A DNA stretch of 26,023 nt from a virus: the IMG/VR virus record IMGVR_UViG_3300004770_000098, positions 1-26,023 of that record; one strand, given 5' to 3'. Under the pieces are notes generated by a model. That model did not search any database. It saw nothing but the letters and a program-made list of their open reading frames with translations, and had not been told where the DNA came from. Shown here piece by piece: positions 14,627 to 21,573 of the stretch. Position numbers and translations under genes: made by a program. Each line of letters opens with the position of its first letter. Within the stretch, counting starts at the first letter, position 1.

Positions 14627-16390
14627 TCAAGATATTTCTATGTCTGTATTATAGCTGGTAAATCCACTATCTTTAATTACTTTGAGTATATTCTCTACTC
14701 TACCAGCTAACTCGTCTCTGTGGCTTACTAACCAAATTGATTTATGTCGTTCTCGTGACATTTGTTTGAGTAATCCCAACGCCGCTTCAACTCCTTGAGT
14801 ATCTAACCCATTGTCAATCATTTCATCGATGAACAATACATTAATGGGTTTGTATAAAGATTCAAAAACATCTCTGAATGCCCAACTCATACTTAATATA
14901 AGTCGATTGCGTTCTCCTCTAGATAAATTGTCAAAATCTAAGTCGCGGCCTAATTCTTCAATACTAACTGATAGATCATTTTGAAACACTACAGTATGTG
15001 GTAATCCAATACGATCTAAATAATGTGTTAAGCGATTATTAAGATAGGATAAGTTTTGATCAATAATTTTCTTACGTATAAAACTATCTTTACTGGTAAG
15101 AAGTTTTAACAAAAATTCTTGATGATCTTGTAATCTTGATAGTTCATTTAACGTATCATATGTAACTTCCTGTAATGCTTGATTAGTCATGTCTTCTATT
15201 TGCTCACGATAAGGATCAACCTCATTACGTTTGTTTTCTAATTGGTTTGTTAATCCAGCAATAGTAGCACGATGTTGAATAGCATCTTCTTCCTTATCAT
15301 AAAAAACAACAGGTGGTTTACCTAGTATTCCCAATGATGTTTGTGTATCAGTTAGTTCTTCTAGTAATTTAATATATTCAGCATAAGAAAATTCTGCTGT
15401 AGATAATTCTTTTTGTTTTGCTAAAACAACTTCTGTATGTTTTTCATCATGAAAAGGTTGACCACAGGTATGACATTCGTGATTACCAAGTGTTCCGATT
15501 TCTTTTAGAAGTTTATTAATTAATTTTTCTTCTCGTCCTATGTCTAGCTTAATCCTACTAATTTGTGTAGTCAGCTCATTAATATCTTTACGTTTTTGAT
15601 CCCAAGAAGTATGATCTTTATGCGCCTGTATTTCTTTATCAATATCAATTTCCTGCAAAGACTTTAATCCAGTTTCAAATTTAACAATATCTTCTGATTG
15701 CTTATTAAGCCATATCTTCTGTCGCCTGCGTAAACTTTCAATTTGTTCTTCGATACGTTTGTTAGCATCCTGTACAGCGCGAATTCTAAATTCTTCTTTT
15801 TGTATGGCATCTTTAGTAGAACGATTTAATTCTTTAATGCGTTCAGCACGTTCACTTAATAAAGTAATACCCAACAATTGCTCGATAATTGTACGCTGTT
15901 CATTAGACTTTAATGATAAAAACGGTTCAGTATAAGTGTTAAGAGCCATAATATGTTTAAACATATCGTGACTCATACCTAATAAGTTTTCAATGGCTTC
16001 TTGCGTTTCTCTGCTGTCACCTTGAGCATTATCATGCGATTCTGTTTCTTTATTATTAACATAAAACTTTAATATATTAGGTTTTCTACCACGTTCTATT
16101 CGATATTCTTGATCACCGATAACAAAATCTAGAGATACTAGCATATTTTTGCCATTCGTTTTGTTTACAAGATTATCTCGGCGAATGTTACTAAGTGCAA
16201 CCCCATATAATGAATAAGATAATGCGTTAATAATAGTTGTTTTGCCGGTGCCATTACGTGATCCATTGCCACCTAAATCTAAATTTTCACCTAATACTAA
16301 AGTTAAATCGTTACGGTCAAAATTAATAGCTTGAGTGGCATTGCCTATACTCATGAAATTTTTAACGGTTAAATTTTTTATTTGAATCAT
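14627..16390 (-). CDS. 46: Recombination endonuclease subunit gp46 (Rad50/SbcC-like ATPase), 587 aa
   Basis: ATPase partner of gp47. The complex resects DNA ends for recombination-dependent replication and helps degrade host DNA. The N-terminal Walker A is in NGSRNGTGKTTIINAL (about 42-57). Coiled coil covers ~165-300 and ~320-460. A CHTC zinc hook (Cys306, Cys309) lies at the apex. The ABC signature LSRGERNRLILSMSW starts at ~489, Walker B VLFIDEMID at ~518, and the H-loop VSHRDE at ~555. The length is near T4 gp46 (560 aa). Its ATG overlaps the gp47 stop by four bases, indicating translational coupling. The Walker A region carries a short Gly/Asn insertion (LDLGGNGS). Confidence 0.96.
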   Translation of the reverse strand: MIQIKNLTVKNFMSIGNATQAINFDRNDLTLVLGENLDLGGNGSRNGTGKTTIINALSYSLYGVALSNIRRDNLVNKTNGKNMLVSLDFVIGDQEYRIERGRKPNILKFYVNNKETESHDNAQGDSRETQEAIENLLGMSHDMFKHIMALNTYTEPFLSLKSNEQRTIIEQLLGITLLSERAERIKELNRSTKDAIQKEEFRIRAVQDANKRIEEQIESLRRRQKIWLNKQSEDIVKFETGLKSLQEIDIDKEIQAHKDHTSWDQKRKDINELTTQISRIKLDIGREEKLINKLLKEIGTLGNHECHTCGQPFHDEKHTEVVLAKQKELSTAEFSYAEYIKLLEELTDTQTSLGILGKPPVVFYDKEEDAIQHRATIAGLTNQLENKRNEVDPYREQIEDMTNQALQEVTYDTLNELSRLQDHQEFLLKLLTSKDSFIRKKIIDQNLSYLNNRLTHYLDRIGLPHTVVFQNDLSVSIEELGRDLDFDNLSRGERNRLILSMSWAFRDVFESLYKPINVLFIDEMIDNGLDTQGVEAALGLLKQMSRERHKSIWLVSHRDELAGRVENILKVIKDSGFTSYNTDIEIS

Positions 16391-17403
16391 AAATTTTGAT
16401 AAATCTTTAATAATAATTTTGGATCATAAAATTGTGATTCGATGTTAGTAATTTGATCGGTAACAATTTGATCCACTGACTCAAACTTTATTTCGCCAGG
16501 GGCTAGATCAGTTTCAACTGAGTTATGTTTAACAGGTATCAATGCCATTTCTCTTAATTTATGACTATTAATAAATGTTTCTTTGATATAATTTGCTTCT
16601 TCGTAGCTGATTTCTATATCTAGTTCTACACGAACATACATATTAGGTAGTAAAATTTTGTCTCCGTTGTCTATGACCTCGCTGAGTTTAAGTACACGAT
16701 ACAAAGGCTGTTTGGGCCAAGAAAAGTATTGATCTTCTTTACCCCATTCTTTAACCATCATACCACGAGCACTATCACCTGCATCGGCGAAATTATGTGG
16801 GAAACAATTTCCAATATATGTGACATTTTCTTTTTTCTGTCTCATATGAAAATGCCCACTGTAAACGCTTTCGAATCCATCAAAGTGGTTAACATTGATT
16901 TCGCCATGATCAGGCATTTCTACCATAGCATTCATTTTAAAATGTGGTAATTCAAAATGCCCAAACATATATTGCCCTGACAATTTTTGAATTTTTTTAT
17001 GATCTTCGCCAACTAACCAAGGTGCAATTGTAACATTACCTTCATGAAACCAATCATTGACTATAACTATATTAGGAATGTGTTTTGCCCATTCGACACC
17101 GTGAATATCACGTTTATCTCTGTAGTATAAATCGTGATTTCCTGGAATAAAATAAACTTGTTCAAATGCATTGGATAATTTTTCCAATGCATTAACACTA
17201 AATTGTAACGTTTGCAAATTGATCGATGCACGATGATTATGCCAATCACCTAAGAAGAAGCCTGTTTCGCAATCTTCTTCTTTTGCTTTGCTAATAAACC
17301 AATCAATAAATGCTTCACAATCTCGATTATGTACAATACTATTGGATTTTAATCCCCAATGTATATCCGTGCATACTGCCGCTTTCTTAAATAGATTTGT
17401 CAT
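16387..17403 (-). CDS. 47: Recombination endonuclease subunit gp47 (Mre11/SbcD-like nuclease), 338 aa
   Basis: Metallophosphoesterase nuclease subunit paired with gp46. All Mre11 metal motifs are in order: CTDIHWG (Asp13, His15), FFLGDWHNHR (Asp53), FIPGNHD (Asn89, His90), FGHFE (His149) and SGHFHMR (His184, His186). The length equals T4 gp47 (339 aa) to within one residue. A 10-bp inverted repeat lies between this gene and gp55 upstream. The start at 17403 has a weak GGA ribosome site. Confidence 0.96.
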   Translation of the reverse strand: MTNLFKKAAVCTDIHWGLKSNSIVHNRDCEAFIDWFISKAKEEDCETGFFLGDWHNHRASINLQTLQFSVNALEKLSNAFEQVYFIPGNHDLYYRDKRDIHGVEWAKHIPNIVIVNDWFHEGNVTIAPWLVGEDHKKIQKLSGQYMFGHFELPHFKMNAMVEMPDHGEINVNHFDGFESVYSGHFHMRQKKENVTYIGNCFPHNFADAGDSARGMMVKEWGKEDQYFSWPKQPLYRVLKLSEVIDNGDKILLPNMYVRVELDIEISYEEANYIKETFINSHKLREMALIPVKHNSVETDLAPGEIKFESVDQIVTDQITNIESQFYDPKLLLKIYQNL

Positions 17404-17419
17404 ATATCCAAGTATAAAC

Positions 17420-17445
17420 TTTTAGTTGTAGTAAAACAACTAAAA
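17420..17445. other. 10-bp perfect inverted repeat upstream of gp47
   Basis: TTTTAGTTGT-AGTAAA-ACAACTAAAA fills most of the 45-base gap between gp55 and gp47. In the minus-strand mRNA it forms a hairpin 17 bases before the gp47 start. There is no long T-run after it, so a weak terminator, attenuator or RNA processing site are all possible. Confidence 0.5.
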
Positions 17446-17448
17446 CGG

Positions 17449-18369
17449 CTATTCTTTATTATATTCTTCTACCGGAATATTAATAACTGGGCCGTGTGCA
17501 TGTGCTTCTTTTTTACCAGAATTTTGTCTAGTCCAACTAGGAGTTAATCCATGCTGCTCAAGTAAATCATCACGTATATTTTGATTTTTCTTTTCAGCAT
17601 TTAGTACATGTGTAAATGAATTAGTAATTGCAGCAGTATAATAAGCAAATGGATTTTGCGATTTTGATTCATCAAATCTTAGTCCAATTTGAGTTAATTG
17701 AACCAATGCCGACCCGCGCATTTCTTCATTATATGTATAGCCACGCCAATTTGATCGAGTTGCATACCTTTCACATAGTTTGATATACATAGTGGCTAAA
17801 GTACGAGTTACTGTGCCATGGTCTTTACAAAATTCTCCTGTTTCCAAGTCGCCTTTCCAATGACTTTTACCTACAAGATAAGGTTGTTTATTTTCATCTA
17901 AGCGATAATGATAAAATGGGGGAAACGGTAATCTAATATATTTTGTTTCACCTGGATCAATTGGTTCAGGAACTATCAAATCTAAAATAGAATCATCTGT
18001 TAGATCAAAATCAAATATATCTTCAATCTTTTTCTTTTTTGTTGCACTTTTTGGTATTTTTTTAGGTGCTGGAGGTATATGTTCCCATGAAGTTACTCTA
18101 AATACTAAATCAGTATTGGGTATCTTCTTCTGATCAATTATCACCCCGGTTTCTTTTTTAATACGATCTGCACGATTGCGTCGAGCTTCTACGACTGTGC
18201 GTTGATTGATTTTGGCTAAACTGGGTAAAATAATATCATATTGATGATCGTTTTTAGGATCGATAAATGAACAATATGTATTTTTACTTAGGTGAATTTG
18301 CTTTAACAGATCTCGGTTATTGAGATAAATGACTTTTTTTTGTGGTATTTGTGTGGGTGATGTGCTCAC
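17449..18369 (-). CDS. 55: Late-transcription sigma factor, gp55-like, 306 aa
   Basis: T4 gp55 replaces the host sigma factor and directs RNA polymerase to TATAAATA late promoters. The region ~185-280 matches the gp55 core: TLATMYIKLCERYATR, YNEEMRGSALVQLTQIGLRFD, then SKSQNPFAYYTAAITNSFTH and VLNAEKKNQNIRDDLL. The position next to gp47 is also T4-like. At 306 aa it is far longer than T4 gp55 (185 aa); the extra N-terminal ~150 residues carry a KKIPKSATKKKK basic patch and an acidic stretch and have no recognised domain. The start is GTG with AGGAG eight bases upstream. A near-consensus host promoter and a late box precede it. The family call is strong; the role of the extension is unknown. 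Confidence 0.88.
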   Translation of the reverse strand: MSTSPTQIPQKKVIYLNNRDLLKQIHLSKNTYCSFIDPKNDHQYDIILPSLAKINQRTVVEARRNRADRIKKETGVIIDQKKIPNTDLVFRVTSWEHIPPAPKKIPKSATKKKKIEDIFDFDLTDDSILDLIVPEPIDPGETKYIRLPFPPFYHYRLDENKQPYLVGKSHWKGDLETGEFCKDHGTVTRTLATMYIKLCERYATRSNWRGYTYNEEMRGSALVQLTQIGLRFDESKSQNPFAYYTAAITNSFTHVLNAEKKNQNIRDDLLEQHGLTPSWTRQNSGKKEAHAHGPVINIPVEEYNKE

Positions 18370-18394
18370 TAAAATGTCTCCTGGACGATTATTT

Positions 18395-18422
18395 ATTGTA
18401 GCATAAAAACAACATTTGTCAA
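18395..18422 (-). promoter_or_regulatory. Host sigma70-type promoter for gp55, extended -10
   Basis: On the minus strand: TTGACA (18417-18422), a 16-base spacer ending TGC, then TACAAT (18395-18400). That is a perfect -35, a 5/6 -10 and a TGn extension. Transcription would start near 18388, about 20 bases before the GTG of gp55, leaving the AGGAG site in the leader. Confidence 0.75.
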
Positions 18423-18424
18423 CC

Positions 18425-18432
18425 TATTTATA
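18425..18432 (-). promoter_or_regulatory. Late promoter box TATAAATA upstream of gp55
   Basis: Exact TATAAATA on the minus strand, placed just upstream of the -35 of the sigma70-type promoter. It could let gp55 maintain its own late expression. Confidence 0.6.
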
Positions 18433-18455
18433 TAATATATCCATATTATTATGTA

Positions 18456-18463
18456 TATAAATA
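18456..18463 (+). promoter_or_regulatory. Late promoter box TATAAATA for the baseplate operon
   Basis: Exact TATAAATA on the plus strand, 21 bases before the ATG at 18485, with AGGA between. It is the only promoter seen for the plus-strand baseplate genes to the right edge. Confidence 0.8.
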
Positions 18464-18484
18464 ATAATATAGGAAAAAATATTA

Positions 18485-19897
18485 ATGCCAACAACAAAAT
18501 ATATTTGGATAGGAAATTTAACGTATGTTCCGGGTGAACAGCTGACTCCTGCTCAAATGGCCATCTTGGCGTCGGCATCAGCAAATGAATTACAAAATTA
18601 TCCATCTGTTGTATTACAACAATTTTTTGATCAAGGTGGACAACATCTAACAATAGATAGTTCTCCGACAACAGTTAATCCAACGACAGATCCTGCTGCA
18701 ATGCCGGCAGAAAACTCAACTAGTGGCGGGGCTTACATTGCATATAGAAGTCCTAAATCTGTCAATGCTCAAATAGCAGGATTAGATCCAGTATATATAG
18801 CACCGCCACCTGATACTGAAAATGCTCGTTTGCTAGCTCGATACCCAGCTCCGGTTGACACTTCAGCTGATCCAGCTGCAACTGATGCGCGGTTGCTTGC
18901 ATCACAAGCCAGTACAGTTGCCGCAAATCAAATTAATACCAATAGAGATGTTACTTTAGATGATCCTGAAGCGGCTCGATTACTTGCTTCATCGGCTAGT
19001 ACAGTTTCGGCCAATCAACTTGCTTTAAATAATGACAGTAGCCCACTTGCGTCTAGTGTTGCAGCACAAACTAGAAATGCACAATCACAAGTACCAGTAG
19101 CAACCAACCTAGGATCAGCTGCTAGTAATGGGGACTGGCGTGTTAGATTGAGTTTAGCTCAAGGTGCTGATTATTTGTATAAAGCACCTAGTGATACAGT
19201 AGGTATATTACAACCTTTAATAGCAACCAACGGAGTTGTATTTCCGTATACTCCGAAAATAGATATGAGTTATAAGTCTAATTATCAAAATTATGATTTA
19301 ACGCACTCTAACTTTCGAGGTTATTTTTACCAAAATAGTCAAGTAAGTGATATTAATATCTCTGCACATTTTACTGCACAAAATACCTTTGAAGCAAATT
19401 ATTTACTGGCAGTAATACATTTTTTCCGTTCAGTTTCAAAGATGTTTTATGGTAAAGATGCACAACGAGGCACCCCGCCTCCATTATTATTTTTGTCAGG
19501 TCTAGGGCAATATCAATTTAATAATCATCCCTGTTTATTATCTGAATTTACATACAATTTACCAGATGAAGTAGATTATCTACGTGCAGGCGTTGCTAAT
19601 CAGTCTAACCTTAATTTGATAAATCAAAACTCTGTTAAACAATCGGTACCTACTAATAACGTATTTGCGTCGATACAACGGTTAACTAATGCATTTACTA
19701 CCAAAGGGGCGTTGCCAAATACTCCGTTTGGTTCACCTAATGTGCCAAATTTAGCATCTGGGTCTGCTACATACGTGCCAACTAAAATGGATATTAATAT
19801 TAGATTGCACCCAATCAATACACGTCAGCAAGTGAGCACGCAATTTAGTTTACAAAATTATGCCAATGGTAATGGTCTCAAAGGAGGATTTTGGTAA
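18485..19897 (+). CDS. Baseplate / tail-tube-initiating protein, gp48/gp54-like, 470 aa
   Basis: First gene of the baseplate operon. The C-terminal half (~215-400) carries the pattern I know from gp48/gp54-type baseplate proteins of T4-like phages: VFPYTPKIDMSYKSNY, HSNFRGYFYQNSQVSDINIS, HFTAQNTFEANYLLAVIHFF, RSVSKMFYGKDAQRGTPPPL and GLGQYQFNNHPCLLSEFTYN. These proteins cap the hub and nucleate the tube. Residues 1-~210 are Ser/Ala/Pro/Asn-rich and include three ARLLA repeats (DNA 18824-19036). T4 gp48 and gp54 are shorter (364 and 320 aa). Which of the two it equals cannot be decided. The stop overlaps the next start by one base (TAATG). Confidence 0.75.
   Translation: MPTTKYIWIGNLTYVPGEQLTPAQMAILASASANELQNYPSVVLQQFFDQGGQHLTIDSSPTTVNPTTDPAAMPAENSTSGGAYIAYRSPKSVNAQIAGLDPVYIAPPPDTENARLLARYPAPVDTSADPAATDARLLASQASTVAANQINTNRDVTLDDPEAARLLASSASTVSANQLALNNDSSPLASSVAAQTRNAQSQVPVATNLGSAASNGDWRVRLSLAQGADYLYKAPSDTVGILQPLIATNGVVFPYTPKIDMSYKSNYQNYDLTHSNFRGYFYQNSQVSDINISAHFTAQNTFEANYLLAVIHFFRSVSKMFYGKDAQRGTPPPLLFLSGLGQYQFNNHPCLLSEFTYNLPDEVDYLRAGVANQSNLNLINQNSVKQSVPTNNVFASIQRLTNAFTTKGALPNTPFGSPNVPNLASGSATYVPTKMDINIRLHPINTRQQVSTQFSLQNYANGNGLKGGFW
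18824..19036 (+). repeat. Internal coding repeat, ARLLA units
   Basis: Three in-frame units begin ARLLARYPAPVD, ARLLASQASTVAANQ and ARLLASSASTVSANQ. The last two (18887-18949 and 18974-19036) are diverged 63-base copies at DNA level. The hub gene at 21574 has a related EAARLEARYPINT. Confidence 0.65.
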
Positions 19898-20199
19898 TGG
19901 CTGCTACATACAATCAGACTAGTCCATATTTTTCAACCAAATATAGTCAATATTTTCTAGATGTAATGGTTAATCGTCCTATCCCAAAATTAACGGACGA
20001 TCAATATTTCACAATAAATTCGACATATCAATATAGACCAGATTTACTAGCCTACGATTTATACGATAACAGTAATTTATGGTGGGTATTTTATCAACGT
20101 AATCCTAATACGTTAACTGCCCCACCATTGGATTTTAAATCGGGAACACAAATTTATTTGCCAAAAATCAGCACATTAAAATCTGCATTGGGAATCTAA
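19897..20199 (+). CDS. 53: Baseplate wedge protein, gp53-like, 100 aa
   Basis: Contains SPYFSTKYSQYFLDVMVNRP and the LysM-like signature YRPDLLAYDLYDNSNLWWVF followed by QRNPN and a C-terminal GTQIYLPK, as in T4 gp53 and relatives. T4 gp53 joins neighbouring wedges; at 196 aa it is twice as long, so this is the minimal form. The start chosen is the ATG at 19897 rather than the in-frame TTG at 19891, because AGGAGG sits nine bases upstream and the stop of the previous gene overlaps it (TAATG). Confidence 0.85.
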   Translation: MAATYNQTSPYFSTKYSQYFLDVMVNRPIPKLTDDQYFTINSTYQYRPDLLAYDLYDNSNLWWVFYQRNPNTLTAPPLDFKSGTQIYLPKISTLKSALGI

Positions 20200-20200
20200 C

Positions 20201-21571
20201 GTGTCAACGACTAACAATAATACCACAGTTACCTTAGCACAAAGTCAAAGTACTACATCTGGGCCATCAACTGGGGCAATGCCTTATATTGCTCCCACTT
20301 CGGTTAAAACAGTAAACGGTGTAACTACTACTACATATGATTTTAGAACCATCGGTACAGATGCTAAGGGTGCAGCATATGATCAGGCAATTGCACAAGG
20401 AAAAACAAGTCAACAAGCTGAAAATATTGCATCGACGGCTGGATTGAACGCACAAACTGCGGCTTTAACTGGGGTAGGTAATACACCTGATACTCCTGCA
20501 ACTGGTATAGTTGGCAATGGACCAACTGCATCTAATTCTACAGGTGCAGGATCTGCAAATGATGATAATAGCAACAGTGTCAATACAACGTCAGGCACAA
20601 ATGCTGCTATCAATGCAAGTACGCAACCAGCTGGATTGATAACTCCGAGATCTAATTTACTAGATAATTATGCTAGCTATACGTATAACATTGGGTGGTA
20701 TTTACTCACGCCAGCACAGGCAGCAACTGCATATACAAATTCTAAATTAGACATTAGTCAATGGTCCTTACTGGTTCAAAGCGGCGGTGCAAGCCAAGAA
20801 AAAAGTAATTCCTCACAGGGAACATCGACGATTCCTATGCCTAATCGAAATAATTATTTTACTCTTGACTATTATTTGGACGATTTAGAAATAGAAACTC
20901 AGTTAGCCGGTAAAGCGCCTGGGACTAATACATCTATTACATTTAAAGTTTTTGAACCTAATGGATTAACGCTATTACCCAACCTTAATAATGCGGTAAG
21001 AACTTTTTACCAGGATACCGATGCTGCACCTAATAGTGCTCATTATTGTCTAGTTATAAAATTTTATGGATGGGATATTAATGGTAATTTAATAACTGAT
21101 CCTACGAAAAATAACGGAACTCCTGGTGCAGCTCCAAATAACACAAATTCAATAATTACAAGATACTATCCATTTGTAATGACATTTTTTCATTACAAAG
21201 TAGCTAATAAATTAGTTGAATATCAAATTACAGGGACACCTGCTCCATTTCAGTATGCAACATCGACAGCAACAGGAAGTCTTCCATATAATATAGAAAT
21301 TTCTGGGCAAACTGTAAAACAAATATTATCAGGTAATGGTACTATTAATATTTTACCTTTGGATAAAAATGGACAACCTGTTGGATCGGGTAGAGAATCA
21401 CAGGGCTCTGCATCCCCAAATCAAACGAATGGGTCTGCACAAAAATTTCCAGATCCAATCGGTTCTGAAAATGCAGGAGGTGCAAATAATCTTAATCCCA
21501 ATACTACAGCTGGGTCATTCTTAGGGCTCGCTCCTGTGCAAGTAGGTCCTGCTGAGTTTGGGGGTACATAA
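20201..21571 (+). CDS. Baseplate hub protein, N-terminal half (candidate), 456 aa
   Basis: GTG start one base after the gp53 stop, so probably coupled. Residues 1-~155 are low-complexity Thr/Asn/Ser/Ala. From ~155 a folded region begins: NLLDNYASYTYNIGWYLLTP, NYFTLDYYLDDLEIETQLAG, ITFKVFEPNGLTLLPNLNNA, YCLVIKFYGWDINGN and ITRYYPFVMTFFHYKV. This order (SYTY, then F..D..E, F.V.EP.G..L..NL, L.I.F.GYD.NG, then a paired-strand domain) is what I associate with the N-terminal part of large hub proteins of environmental T4-like phages. The C-terminal ~80 residues are again linker-like. I infer that it forms the hub with the next gene product. Confidence 0.55.
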   Translation: MSTTNNNTTVTLAQSQSTTSGPSTGAMPYIAPTSVKTVNGVTTTTYDFRTIGTDAKGAAYDQAIAQGKTSQQAENIASTAGLNAQTAALTGVGNTPDTPATGIVGNGPTASNSTGAGSANDDNSNSVNTTSGTNAAINASTQPAGLITPRSNLLDNYASYTYNIGWYLLTPAQAATAYTNSKLDISQWSLLVQSGGASQEKSNSSQGTSTIPMPNRNNYFTLDYYLDDLEIETQLAGKAPGTNTSITFKVFEPNGLTLLPNLNNAVRTFYQDTDAAPNSAHYCLVIKFYGWDINGNLITDPTKNNGTPGAAPNNTNSIITRYYPFVMTFFHYKVANKLVEYQITGTPAPFQYATSTATGSLPYNIEISGQTVKQILSGNGTINILPLDKNGQPVGSGRESQGSASPNQTNGSAQKFPDPIGSENAGGANNLNPNTTAGSFLGLAPVQVGPAEFGGT

Positions 21572-21573
21572 TT

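Noticed and set aside
17404-17416. Sigma70-like -10 TATACT before gp47
   Set aside because: The matching -35 is poor and the start point would fall on the gp47 start codon. Cotranscription with gp55 is simpler.
18393-18671. 92-codon minus-strand frame with a hydrophobic C-terminus
   Set aside because: It runs antisense through the start of the baseplate operon and across three promoter elements. The apparent membrane segment comes from AT-rich promoter DNA.
20200-21573. Frameshift error joining the two hub genes
   Set aside because: The first gene ends with a stop followed by a proper ribosome site and start, in low-complexity sequence, and no overlapping open frame suggests a lost base.
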